Shown here: positions 1 through 12,369 of the stretch, one piece after another | Numbering within the stretch: the first letter of the stretch is position 1 | Layout of the letters: each line of letters opens with the position of its first letter | NCBI GenBank assembly: GCA_006176705.1 | Contig: QRFJ01000300.1 | Coordinates: 1,371,688 to 1,435,687 of the forward strand | DNA from: Cocos nucifera | Lineage: Eukaryota; Streptophyta; Magnoliopsida; Arecales; Arecaceae | Reading direction: 5' to 3' | Length of the DNA: 64,000 bases | Notes under the pieces: model-generated | Databases searched by the model: none | What the model was told of the DNA's origin: nothing | The model's input: only the letters and a program-made list of their open reading frames with translations | Translations under genes and position numbers: made by a program

Positions 1-360
1 ATCTAAAAAATTATTAATTAATTGGATACTGTTTGGCCTTTTGATCACACATTTTTCATTTAATGGCCAAAATCATTCAGTGCTAGATTGACCATAACAA
101 TGATGTTTGATTAAAGTAAAATTTTGATAGTGTGCTATAAATATCATCGAGATTATTATTACAAGTTTTTGAATCAATTGATGGTCTATATCTATCAGAT
201 CATTATGCGGTCGTTCGTGATCATCTAAATCAAATTTTATTGATTGATATAGCTAGGGCTATCAGATCGAGACGGTATTTTGTGATGATATTCTAATGAT
301 AATTATCTAAATAATAAATGATGAAGATGGACTTTAAATTTTAAAATTATATTATATTCA
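1..360 (+). repeat. Conserved CACTA block, copy 1 (forward)
   Basis: AT-rich block that recurs forward at 5283-5650 and inverted at 4690-5060 and 46730-47083. Shared landmarks are a GATACTGTTTGGC-like start, the stretch around GATGGTCT..TATCAGATCATTA, and an ATCAGATCGAG-like word. Copies look roughly 75-85 percent alike by eye (not measured). No open reading frame runs through it. Confidence 0.75.
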
Positions 361-374
361 TAAAAAAAATATAA

Positions 375-535
375 AAAATTCATATTTGTATCTATAGCAG
401 CGGTTGGCAAAAACTGCTGCTATAGGTCTATTGTAGTGATTGATAACTACTACTATAGAACCTATAGCAACGATTTTAGCTAACCGCTACTATAGACTTA
501 TGGCAGTAATTTCGAAAATTGCTACCATAGATCTG
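375..535. repeat. Subterminal repeats, TAGCAGCGGTT type
   Basis: Several direct and inverted copies of a word close to CTATAGCAGCGGTT with its complement AACCGCTGCTATAG, spaced 25-40 bp. In CACTA elements such repeats are the binding sites of the transposase-like TnpA protein. The binding role is known for the superfamily and is not demonstrated here. Confidence 0.65.
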
Positions 536-539
536 GCAT

Positions 540-1100
540 CAAATTTTTACTGCGTGTCGATTTTTCATCTTTCCGACCTCCACACTTTTTCTTTCTCCTC
601 TCTACGCGAGACCTAGCTATCCTCCCTACCACCGATCCGCTCCTCCACCAACCTGCCCTATCGTCGGTCGCCTCTCTGCCTACCTCTCTCTCTTTTCTCA
701 TCTTGGCTACCCGTGCCCTAGCTACCATCCCATGCTGGCCCACCCGCCGCCGCCTCCTCCCTCAACCCCGCCGCTGACTCTGGCTCCCTCGGCCCCTCCC
801 TCAGCTCCCTCTGGCTCTAGCTCGCTAGGCTCCCTCCCTCCCTCAGCCTTGCGCCAGCTCCGTCCCTATGTTGCCGCCCCCTCCCTCAGCTCTGCCACCC
901 CCTTCCCTCTAGTGTCGTCATAGGCTCTGCCTCTCTTGGTCCCGACCTTGCACCCCATCCCACTGCCCATCTGTCACGCCGTCGGCCCCCTTTGGCCTTG
1001 CCTTCCTCGGCCCCGGCATTGCGCCCCACCTCACCGTGCTCCACCATCAGCCCCCTTTGACCCTGCACCCCGCCCCACCGTCGGTACCCTTTGGCCTCAC
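540..1100. repeat. Pyrimidine-rich low-complexity segment
   Basis: C/T-rich, imperfect CTCCCTC-like DNA next to the subterminal repeats. It contains short proline- and serine-rich open frames on both strands that look compositional, not coding. A purine-rich counterpart lies at 4075-4560, so the two mirror each other inside the element. Confidence 0.6.
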
Positions 1101-1699
1101 TATTTTTATTAATTTATTTATTAATTTATATTTCTTAAACTTTTTATTGATTTATTTTTTTGAGCATATATATTATATGACTTAGATTGCTAGCATGTTA
1201 ATTGATGTGATTTTTGATGCTTAATAAATATAATATTAAATTTATTATATTATTCATAAATTATTTATTATTATATTTATAAATTAAAGTATATTCATAA
1301 CTTAATATATTCATAAATTAAAATATATTCATAACTTAATATTATATTTTAAATTATTAAATTTAATAATAATAGAAATATTATATATATTCAATTAGGT
1401 TGAATATTAATTTTTTTATTATTTTTTGTAATATTTTATTTTAAAAAATTAGTTTTTTATAAAGAGACTGTAATAATTTTGGATGGAAAATAGTTAATTT
1501 TCAGTATGATATTAGTGATATGAGTTTTCTTATTTTTTCTCTTCTTCTATAAATATTTTAACAATTCTGAATGGCAAGACAATCTTAGATGGCCAGTGAC
1601 TGTTTAATAGGCAACCATTCACAGCTAATTTGGTTTAGTTGTAGTGGATACTGAAAATAACGTTGCAATACATGATTAAATGATGAATTCGAGCATCCC

Positions 1700-3345
1700 T
1701 TAATGTTCATTAACATTGCAAGTTACGATGGCACCAAAACGCCATCTAGCTTTCACCCCTGTCCCTCAACGGGCTATGCGAAGCTCCGCACCTAAATCGC
1801 AAGTGGAGCATACTCCATCCACCTCCACATCAACTATCCAAGGATCATCGACATCACTCCTTCACCGGCATCTACTCCACAAGCATCTGAGCCTCCACCG
1901 TCAGCCTCTCCGACACATGCTCTACCCACTAATGAATCTCCACTGGCATTCATGTCGCACGATCCCATAGCCAGTGAGTATATATTTTTATTATTTATTT
2001 ATTTATTTATTTATATAGTTATTGTATATTCTTATATATTTACATAATGTATTTTTATTACAAGTACATCATCTAGTAAGATATTTTGCGGTCCTATACG
2101 TATGTTGTATGTACAGAATTACCAGCATCAGGTGATGGTGGAGTACGATACGGAGGAGAGGTCGATAGGATAGACTGCACGGAAGATGCATTCCTTTTTT
2201 GGAGTGCTTGTGAGACGGTCTGACATCATTCCAGTACTGCCCATAGACTAGCGATTGATGGACGTTGGTGTCAGAGACCGCGTGTGAGAGGAGATATAAG
2301 TAAGTGTATGTTAATTATATTTAGGCATTTGAGCCTTTTACATCATGTTTAATTAGAATAATTTTGTAACTAACTTATAATAACTTTGTGCAGAGGATGG
2401 CTCGAGCATTGATGGGATACTTCGAAGGAGCTTATTTCTTAGATTTAGGACTGTTCTCTAAATCAGTGGGAGGGGATGGTTAGGCATTGGAGGAGCTAGG
2501 AGTTCTAGATTTAATTTATAACTTTTAAATTTTTTAATACACCTAAAATTATATTTAAATATTTTTTAAATATTTATTATTTATTTAAATATTTTTTAGG
2601 CTGCCTCCCAATAGAACTGAAAGAATCGGATAGCTCAGGAGTACATACACACTCTCAACCGTGAGTCTATGGCCAGTCGTATGCATAAAAAGATAATAAA
2701 TTTTGAATCTTAGTTTACAAATTAAATTAATTTTTTTTTGCATGTTTCTAATAAACTGATCCATTGTTATAGCTGACAAGAGATGGAGTGATGCCCATTC
2801 ATAGCGCCATCTTCCTCGTACGGATAAGAAAGGCATGTTGATGAACGCCACGATCGAAAGAATTTTTGTAAGTAATAAATAAGATATTAGTATGATTAGT
2901 ATTATAATATTTTTTTATTATATTTTGTTTGAATTTATAATTATAAGAGCAGTTAGACATGCTCGCGAGTTAGGGCCCGGACATCTTTGGCCCCCATAAC
3001 TATTTTTCTTAGGTCTTGGGGCCTAAGCACTCTGAAAGAATCTGATGTAGGTCCGAACATATGTCGATGAGCTACTGATTCAAGACGAGCATCTCTTCAC
3101 ATACTTTCGATGTCGTTAGTCGGGAGCAGCTTGATGAGATGTTCGTGTAGGTAGCTCAGGCTAGGGAGCAGACTGCTATAACAATTGGATCAGAAGATGG
3201 CACTATGGATGGGCATCACTTCCTTTCTCGTCAGCTATAATAATGGATGAGTTTATTAGAAGTATGTAAAAAAATATCAATTTAATTTATAAATTAAAAT
3301 TTATAATTCATTATCTTTCTATGCACATAAATGGCCATAGACTTA
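1700..3345 (+). pseudogene. Degenerate exon-like segments inside the first CACTA element
   Basis: Moderate-GC pieces (about 1716-1970, 2115-2300, 2395-2500, 2600-2670, 2770-2870, 2950-3200) are separated by AT-rich stretches that look like introns. The arrangement resembles the internal gene remnants of an En/Spm-type element. No piece is long enough to identify a domain with confidence, and stop codons interrupt every frame. Within this stretch 2662-2800 recurs inverted at 3207-3345. The call as element-internal gene debris rests on position and composition, so it is tentative. Confidence 0.3.
2662..3345. repeat. Long inverted repeat (arms about 139 bp, loop about 400 bp)
   Basis: Positions 2662-2800 recur reverse-complemented at 3207-3345. 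Both arms contain the words GTCTATGGCCA, TAAACT.ATCCATT.TTATAGCTGAC and GTGATGCCCAT in matching order. A transcript through both arms would fold into a long imperfect hairpin. Confidence 0.75.
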
Positions 3346-3349
3346 TAGT

Positions 3350-3938
3350 AGGGGTTTTTTTATCGACCAGCATGGCCCAGGGCTGTCCATGACCACCGAC
3401 ATAACACAGTCCAAGACCACCGGCATAGTCCAAAACCAACCAGCAGGGGTTCTCTTAGCATCCAGCATGGCCTAGAACTCGCTAGTGTGGGTGAGAATTC
3501 TCTTAGCGGCTGGCACAAGGCCTGCGACCACACCGACACAGCCCAAAACCTATCGATGAAATTTTTTTATCAGCCAGCACAACCCAAGGCCATTCATGAC
3601 CGCCGACATGGTATGGTCCAAGACCGTCGGCATGGCCCAAAATAATTGAGAGGGGTTCTCTTAGTGGTCGGCATGGCTCACGACCTTCGGCACAGCCTAG
3701 AACCCACTAGGAGGTGAGGATTCTCTTAGCGACTGGCATGGCTCATGGCCGTCGGCACAGTCTAGAACCTACCGGTAGAGATTTTCTTATTAGTCAGCAT
3801 GACCCAGGGCCATCCACGGCTGCCGACACGGCACAGCCCAAGGTCGTCAGCGTGGCCCAGCCTAGAACCCACCGGCACGGTCCAGAATCAATCAATAGGA
3901 GTTTTTTTACTCGCTGGCACAACCCACGACTAGCGAGT
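3350..3938. repeat. Tandem array with period of about 210 bp
   Basis: A phrase close to TTTTTTATCGRCCAGCATGGC followed by a CCAGGGCCRTCCATGACC-like run starts near 3357, 3565 and 3784, with a truncated fourth copy near 3904. Shorter GGCACRGCCCA-like words recur inside each unit. This is a higher-order minisatellite without a sustained reading frame. Confidence 0.65.
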
Positions 3939-4074
3939 AATTATAATATTTATAATAAATATTTATAATATTTATTATAAATATTATAAATGATAATTAA
4001 CAAATATTATTATAATTTTTTTAAAAAATCATACCTATGGATACGGAGAGGGAGTCGCACAGAGCTCTGAGGGT

Positions 4075-4560
4075 CGTCGGTGGCAGCACTAAAGGAAGAC
4101 GGTGGCGTTAGAGGTAGCTTGCGAGAGAGACAGAGAGAGAAGAGAGAGAAAAAAAAAGAGAGAGGAAAGAGAGAGAGTGATAGACAGAGTGAAAGAGGGA
4201 AGAGAGATAGAGAAAGAGAGAGTAGGGAGGGGGCGGGTCGGGCTGAGGGAAGAGAGGAGAGAAAGAGAGGAGGTAGGGCCGGTGGCTGAGCTGGTTGGGG
4301 AAGAAGGAGGCAGGTTTGGCTGAGCAACAAGGAGGAGGTGAGGAAGGTGGCCGGGGGAAAAGGAGGAGGCAGGGGAGGTGGCAGGACCGGTTAGGAAAAA
4401 GGGAGGCAGGGCCGGCCGAGGAAGAAGGAGGAGGCACCGTCGATCGAGAAAAAAGAGGAGGTGGGGGAGGAGGCGGCATCGATCAGGAAAGGAAAGAAAG
4501 GAGGGACCTCACCGACGACGAAGAGAAGGGAGAGAGAGAGGACCGGATCACACAAGACAA
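4075..4560. repeat. Purine-rich low-complexity segment
   Basis: GAGAGA and GGAGGAGG-type sequence, mirror image in composition of 540-1100. All six frames contain biased Arg/Glu/Gly or Ser/Pro/Leu open stretches, which argues that they are compositional artefacts and not genes. Confidence 0.65.
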
Positions 4561-4689
4561 AAAGTGAAAATGAAGGTACTCCAAGAAAAAATAACCTAAT
4601 ATATGGTAGTAATTTTTAGACCGCTGCCATAGGTCTATGGCAGCGGTTATTAAAAACCGCTGTCATAGGTTAATAATTATTTTTTTATT

Positions 4690-5650
4690 TTTTTAAATAT
4701 TATATAATTTTAAAATTTAATATCCATCTTCACTATTTTTTATCTAAATAATTATCATTAGAGTATCATCACAAAAGACCACCTCGATCCGATAATCCTA
4801 GCTTCATCGATCAGTAAAATTTGATTTTGACGATCATGAACGTCAGCATGATGATCTGATAGATAAAGACCATCAATGGATTCAAAAATCTGCAACGATA
4901 ATCTCAGTGTTGTTTGTAGCATACTATCAAAGTTTCATTTCAATTAGATATCATTATCACGGTCAATTTAGTATGAAATGATTTCGATCGTTAAATAAGA
5001 ATTGAATGATCAAAGAATCAAACGACATCCGATTATGAGATAATTTTTTAGATAAATAATCTCGGCTACTACTTTATTTATTTTTATAGTAGTGATCGTA
5101 AAATTCAAACCATGGATCTAAGAACGATCCAAAACTATACATCACTTGATACCCATTCTTAAACTTCTTTAATAATTATGCTTGTGCTTTTGCAAGATCT
5201 GCTTAACGTGAATAGTTCATATAGAAATGATTTAAATTTTATGATCGTCACCATATAAATAATTAAAATTATAGAAAAGATTATTTAATTAAAAAATTAT
5301 CTCATAATCGGATACTGTTTGGCTTTCTGATAACTTATTTCTCATTTAATGGCTGAAATCATTCCGTACTAAATTGACCATGATAACGATATCCGATTGA
5401 AGTAAAATTTTGATAGTGTGCTACAAACATCATCAAGATCATCATTGCAAATATTTGGATCCATCGATGGTCTCTATTTATCAGATCATTACGTCGTCAT
5501 TCATGGTCGTCGAAATCAAATTTTACTGATTGATAAAGCTAGAGCTATCGGATCGAGGTGGCCTTTTATGATGATATTCTAATAATAATTATTTAGATAA
5601 TGAATGATGAAGATGAATATTAAATTTTAAAATTATATAATATTTAAAAA
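4690..5650. repeat. Foldback: conserved block inverted (4690-5060) and forward (5283-5650)
   Basis: The two arms are reverse complements of each other over about 370 bp and extend into the outer subterminal repeats. The 220 bp spacer starts and ends with matching words (GAGATAATTTTTTAGAT at 5039 and ATTAAAAAATTATCTC at 5281). The result is a near-palindrome centred at about 5170 that forms the right terminal region of the element ending at 6070. Confidence 0.7.
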
Positions 5651-6070
5651 AAGATATATGAAAAAAGATATAGCAGCGGTTACACATAACCGTTGCAATA
5701 GATTTGACCTATGACAGCGGTTATGTTATGCTGTTATAGATCTTGACCTATAACAATGGTTGATTAACCAATGTCATATGTAGAACCTATTATGGCGGTT
5801 ATATAGAATCGCTACCATAAGTCAGATCTATGGCAGTGGTTGGTTAACCATTGTCATATGTGAAACCTATTGCAGTGATTATATAGAACCGCTACCATAA
5901 GTCTGTGTAACCGTTGCTACAGATAACCTATGATAGCGGTTAGATAAAATCACTGCTATAGATCTGACTTGTGGTGGTAGTTCTATATAATTATTGCTGT
6001 AGAGCCTATAGCAGCGATTTTTGCACCATTGCAATAGCAAGCACTGCTGTAGCCTCATTCTATAGTAGTG

Positions 6071-8316
6071 AACAATTAAACTACATTTCTTTAAAAACGG
6101 TGGTGCTACCATTATTATTCTTAAAATAGAGAAGGGGGGAGGGGGGGGTGTGTGTGTGGTGGGTGTTGGATTGGCTGGTTCCTTCCAGCTTATTGATAAG
6201 GAAAGCCAATGTAGGCAGGTAAATCCCTTATAGGCCAAGGGTTTGAGGTGCCTATTCACATAAAATTTTGCTCATTCTAGAGTTCTAGGATTATTTCATC
6301 TTTATATTGTGGCTTTGCTGCAAGAGTAAGATATTTGTATTAGAATTTCTCCTTAGTTTATATATACTCTTTCGCCATTATGAGCGTTCTCTGATCATTT
6401 TTGTCTATGGATACAGGCCATAAGCCAAGCCATGTAAATCTATTTGTTGTTTATACTCAATTTGCTCTGCTAACTCTTGGTCGGTAACAAATTTCATAGT
6501 ATGTCAAGTTGAGACCATAAAAGGAAGAAGAATATTCATCCTTTGACATCTAAAATGGACATAATCTGGTCTACTCAATTTTAGCATGTCCTCTAGAATT
6601 TATAGGTATTGTAAATCAGTTCGTCAAACATCTACTTTTTAGTTAGCTCATTGTATGCCCTGCCAGGAGTCAGCAACCGTGATGCCCATTCTATAAATGT
6701 GAGATATTTGGATATTTAATAAATATTTTTTTGCACATACTTAAATATATTTTAAGTATGACATACGAAACTTAGCAAATTTTTACATTGATATGTAACT
6801 TCGTCTATATCTTCTCTTGCAGATTTTCTTTCTTTTGTAAAATTTCACATTCAAGTTTCCTTTATCTTCAAGTCTCTCTCTTGAATAGAGAGGGATGCCA
6901 ACCAGCTAAGATGGGCTAGCTTTTTTTTTTTTCAAAAACATTCTTTGAATAGTTATGCTCCGAAGACTAAAATAAATAGGTGATGCCATTCCAAGTGCAG
7001 TTCAAAGAGATCCATGACTATTGGATTTGAAAACAATCTTCTTCCATTTATTCTCCACACCACCTCTTGAAATTGCAATAGGTGGTGGTGTAATTCATTA
7101 CCAAAGAAGATACGTAGAATTTAATTCCAAATATTGAAATCCATCATTAAATCCTTAGTACATTTAGTTGGATTTGATTTTTATAAATTGCGCGGCCAAC
7201 TCTTGCTGTTAATATAAATGAAATGTTTGGATGGAAGATCCTCATGTAAATCCTCCTCAAAGCCAATAAAATTTGCTCACCACTTGTCACTAAGAAAACC
7301 TTTCAATTAAGCTATATGATAAATACTTGTGTGGAGACAATATTTAGACCGCTGTAATCGAGTAACACGATGTTATCTAAAACAATGAACATAGAGCCGT
7401 CCAAATGGGCTGGATAGATCATAATTGATAATTTTTCGGCCAATTCACGCACCACTAGATTTTTATTAGTCCAAGCCTAAATTGCCTGGACAATAAGCCA
7501 AGCTTCATTTGCAAGTTAATAAACCATTTACTACAACAAGAGAGGTTGGGGTTTCAGTCTAGCGAAAATTGGACATTTACCGAGTAGGCCTCGGAGAATA
7601 TATTCTAGTTAAGCCAAACTTAGATCACAAAGAATTTTAAAAATAACTTGGCATACAAAGAAGAGCTGATATAGTTGATTTAGCTTTATTTAGCATCAAG
7701 TCAATAGATATCCATCATGAGTGCATGAGTTAGGTTTTGAATCTACATTCTAGATCAACAACCACCAGTTAGATTTATGCTCATCCCACATTCTTTCGGA
7801 TTTATAAATACTGCAAACCACATGGTATATAACCACGGACACGCATGGTCCAAGCTAGAACCAAAATCTTTGGTCTATGTCAAATCTAAGTATTGCAAAG
7901 CTCAATCCTATCCGAACACCAAAAATGATGCAAAATCCAGTCCAACTTATTACGATCAGGCACGCTCAACATCAAAAGACACCTTACCTTTAATCAAAAA
8001 TGTAATCGGGCTTTGTCCGAATATTTGTCTACTAATTGGGAGAAGCGGTTGATGCTATTTTCTTTTTTTAATTTTTTGATACATCTTCTTTTAAACTTGA
8101 CAAATGGGATGGTCCTTCAATCAGGCCCCACCAAATTTGGTGGAGGCATGTAACAATTGATGTACATCAATTATTACAAATGAGGTCCATGAGAAACTAC
8201 ATGTGTGATTTGGACCACCCGAGCAAGGATGGATGTAACGATCGGAGAATGATCGGAGCTTTGAGGCTAAAAGTTAGCCACAGGTAGGCATCCCCTGGGG
8301 CCTTGACCAATAAAAG

Positions 8317-8365
<49 letters not shown>

Positions 8366-11300
8366 GAGGTGGGGGTGGGGTGTCAATGATCGGACGTTAT
8401 CGTGTCGACGCCAAAACAGTCTCCAACGCGTCGCACGGCGGTCAAACATCACGGGACGGTCCACGCGTGAAGGACGGAGGGCAGCAAACAAAATGGATAC
8501 CTTTTACAAATTAAAAAAAGAAATGATTCTTCCGGATAGAATTACAAATAAAAAATAATTATAAAAATATTTTAAAAGGTACTTGGATCTTTTAGCAGCG
8601 TGCACTTTTGCATCATGGAATCGATGGCTACCATTTTAATGATAAATAATTTTTATTTATCTCAAAAATATGTTTAAATATTTTTTATTATGATACATAG
8701 TACAACGTAGGGCCGTTTGTTTCGGATATGATGGTTATTTATAATATTATTAATATTTTATGATGTAAAAATTGTATCATAAAAAATTTTATTTTTTTAA
8801 AAGATATCTATTTTTATGATGAGAATTATATGATGAGAGGAAGTCATGCTCTGAAAGATTCTTCTGCAACATTAGGCACCTTGCATGGTATGAGCATTGG
8901 TGCAGCTTAATTGATAGATCCATGGAATAATGTCACGCTAATATGAAAGTGGGTTTTAAAAAATTGGAATTAGCATGCAAAACTTTAAGCTACAACAGGC
9001 CCGCATGGCTTTTGACAATCTACGGAATAAGCATTACGCACAACTTTTAAGGTTATTGATATTCTTCTATGCTTTCAGTTTTGAGAAATATGGTGGTTAT
9101 TTGTGGCCGATGGTTTGATCGTAGAAGGAGAGTGTTTGGTGCTAACAATTTGGGCCAACAATTTGAGCTAAGATATCTTGGTAAATTTACTTCTTGTAAT
9201 CATGATATTTTATAATCAATGCTATCTCTACAGCGGTTTTTGTATACGATTCATACACAAATAAAGATGGAGAAGCTAATATTTTTAATTCATGACAAGT
9301 TATATGATATTTCTTTCTTTTTCTCCCCCACCATCCCCCCGCCCTCTTCTTCTCTTTTTTTTTCTTTAAGGAATCTCATCAAAACTTTGCCATTAATTGT
9401 ATTTGAGCACCGTAGCATGACCATGAGGTAGCTCTATTTACTATTAAACATATAAACTATATATTAATATTTTTTATGCAAACTTAACTACAACTTAATA
9501 GCCATACTCCTTTGTTTAATAGTGGCTCTATGTTTAGATCAGAGAGGTGGGTAACATTTAATTGTTTAACCCATTTAACTTAATTCAACTTCTTGTAGAT
9601 TAAGTTTGCTTGCTTATGCAATAAAATTGTTAGGTTCGGATTTGAATTCTTTACCCGCTTATTAAACAAGTTGGATTCAGATAGATAATTCTTTGATTTA
9701 TCTTGTATTTAACTTAACCCATAGGATCCTTATCCAAAGATAATATTCTAAGTTCACCATATATGGTATACTATATCCAAATATTTAAAGGTGCCCAATA
9801 TTTACAAGTAACCTACATGGTGTTCCACGTGAATCCAAAATTATTGACTATATAATTCCAAAATTGCATATGATATATTTCATAAAATACAGCTATGAAT
9901 CATATAAAGTATTATTATTTTGATTAATATATTATATAAAAATATATTTATGAATCATATAAAGTACTATTAATTATTGCTATAGAATTAATTTTTTTCA
10001 TTTATAATAGTATATTATTATTTTAGTACTAATATTTATTTTGATAAAAAAATAAGATAAATAAAAATAATATATTAAATAATTTGATAATATAGATATA
10101 AGTTAATATTTATTTTATTTGATAGGTATTTTTGATTGAGAGATATTTTTATTCTTAAATTTTAGTTCAAAATTATTATACTTGAGTAAACTCGATCACT
10201 CGACGTGAGTGATGGATCTTTAGTTATTGAGTTGGATGGTGATTTAAGATCGCCATCACATGGAATCATTATAGTATAGCCCAACGTAGCGATTGTATCA
10301 TCTCTATCTATATCATCTTTAATTATTAAATTATCACTCTATACTAAATGTCCCATATTTTAGTCCTGATGTTATCAACACCAAGAGACAAGAGATTGAG
10401 GCGGGGGTACTCAGCATTCCTCTTGGACCATCCAACTTATTGGCTGCAAAGAGAATGAGCCGTCGGTGTCTTGGTTAACTCGGACATTGATCACATTCCG
10501 GACTACCTATTCCGTGACGTTTAGCATTTTTCTTCTCGTTGAAGCCTTGAAGGAAACACCTTGTCAGCTTAGGTAAACGATAAAGATCCCAGGTGTGCGG
10601 CTCCACACGGGAACGATGATACACCTGGGTGGTGCTTCCGAGAAGAAAGACCCAAGCCAATGGGAGTCAACTTTTCTCTCCCCCAATTGACTTGTAGCAG
10701 CAGAGAGGTATCCATTCTCACCAGCCGATGTATGCATCGTGTATCGAAGCGGACCTCCATCGTGATCACCAGGTGCATCTCTAAGAAGATGAACACTTTA
10801 GCCGGCTGGGTGATAGCGTTTGTAGCGGAGCACTCCAGAGATAATTCGTGGATGAATTCGAGAATGGTCCCATGATTTCTTAAAAATATTTTATTTTTTT
10901 ATTTTTTTTAGAATAAAAATTATATGAATGATCCATTTTTTATCAATCTTTTTTTTTTTTCTTCTTTTTATAAATCTCAAAGTCTGCTCTCAGATCCTTT
11001 TGGACTTTGGTCACGAACTATAACTCTAATAGTTTAACCTTACCAATTGTCCGAGCCTGGCTTGCCTTGGATCCAACAGAGTTGACGGGCAAGACAAAAA
11101 TCATATCGTAGGCTCGTGCGTTGACCTTGTTTTGGCTTTGCTGTTGGTTTAGCTGATGCTCAACCTCGGCGCCATAATGCACGAAGCTTGATAATGGAAG
11201 CAAACCCGATAGAGATAGGCTTGCTGATTTAATTTGGCCAACCTTGGTACAAATTGGAATGGAATTCACTAATCTTGAATCTAGAGACAATGCCACGTTA

Positions 11301-12369
11301 TAATTTGAATTTTAATAGAAAAATCGAATTAAGAAAATCGTGCAATGTCTGACAACTTTCACTTAATTTTTCCTCGTTTCGGATAAGGATGTGGATAACT
11401 TAATTTGTCCTTCGCTAAACATGGGGTAACTAATTGCAAAACTAAGATCTGGGGGTGCAGGGAATAGAAAAATCAAAACAATAAGCATGCCTTTGAGAAA
11501 ACTATGCATAGCTTGAGACTACGGAATATAAGTGGATCCACTCAAGACTATCTTGGGGGTTCGGAAATCTCTGGATGAATCTCATTGTAGAAATAATTAT
11601 ACCAGAAATAAAAATTTGAAGGAGTAATAAAAAAACCTATCGTATATGTAGAACTTGAAGAAATAAATGCCAAAAATAGAATCAAGACATCTGGGAGACA
11701 AGCTTACGATGCTGATGCAGTAGCTGACACGATGCTGATGTGGCAACCTAAAATAGGTAGGGGCAGGCTTCTGATGTGGTAGCTGAGATGGTGTTTATGT
11801 GACAAGTTTTGTTAATATAGTATTCATATGGAGTGTGTCGTTGGCTAGATTGAAGTGATTTCTCAAGTTAATTGAATCTGGGTCTAGGTTGGATCCTTCT
11901 CCATTATTTGCTTGGAATAGACCAATCCGATCCATAGCTCTTACTTGCATGAGCGTGGATCCTCTATGGTGCTCCGCACAATTTTGGTGCATCATTCGTA
12001 CCATCTATCGTGCAATGGATGGCCGCAAATGAAAGTGGACTATGCGATGCATGCTGTATGCTGTATACGGCCGCATGTACCCATCTATCGTGCGATGGAT
12101 AGTATGCATGATGGACCATACAGTGCGGTGCATCACGAGTACCACAAAAAACCTGCGCTCACAAATACCGATCACAAGGACGGTAGAATGAGAGGGCTCG
12201 TTGAGACATAGGCTAGCTAATGGTGTGGGAGAGGTTGGTGCTCGAATCCCAACCCTAAGCGAGGGTGAAGTATCAATGGCAAGACGTCAATGATTGTCAA
12301 GTAACTCGATAAGAGGAGGTTAGTAGCAAGAGGGTGAATAGATTTGAGAATGTACATAGCTGGCGTTGG
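6071..12369. other. Intergenic DNA, no gene recognised
   Basis: No open frame here shows a recognisable domain. Noted items are a GA microsatellite (8320-8362) and a one-sided GGGCCGTTTGTTT start near 8711 that could be a truncated MITE. A moderately GC-rich stretch at 10390-10880 looks like coding relic on neither strand convincingly. Short repeated words occur at 11700-12120, for example GCTGATGTGGCA and CCATCTATCGTGCRATGGAT. Confidence 0.5.
8320..8362. repeat. (GA)n microsatellite
   Basis: About 21 uninterrupted GA dinucleotides, followed by a GGAGGAGGT run. Confidence 0.95.

Larger units (their letters stand above)
1..6070. mobile_element. CACTA-like DNA transposon with foldback termini (left end outside window)
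   Basis: The right end reads ...CTATAGTAGTG at 6070, which is CACTACTATAG on the other strand, a CACTA-type terminus. Inside it lie short subterminal repeats of the type TAGCAGCGGTT / AACCGCTGCTATA (about 5680-6060), a conserved block (5283-5650), a spacer of about 220 bp, the same block inverted (4690-5060), more subterminal repeats (4600-4680) and a purine-rich stretch (4075-4560). The window start mirrors this: block (1-360), subterminal repeats (375-535), pyrimidine-rich stretch (540-1100). I infer one element of which about 1 kb lies before the window. The alternative is two separate short elements (one ending near 535, one spanning about 4578-6070) flanking unrelated DNA. The interior holds only broken exon-like pieces and tandem repeats. 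Confidence 0.55.

Noticed and set aside
4010..4600. Arg/Glu-rich and Ser/Leu-rich open frames on both strands
   Set aside because: They overlap in up to four frames of a GA-rich low-complexity stretch and match no domain.
4578..4600. CTCCAAGAAAAAATA as a degenerate CACTACAAGAAAA terminus of a separate 1.5 kb element
   Set aside because: The match is weak and no target duplication with the right side at 6070 is visible; kept only as an alternative to the larger element.
10475..10875. Open frames on both strands in a moderately GC-rich stretch
   Set aside because: Three overlapping frames, none with recognisable domains; no basis for choosing a strand.
12225..12260. B-box-like TGCTCGAATCCCAAC suggesting a SINE
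   Set aside because: No matching A box, poly-A tail or target duplication was found.
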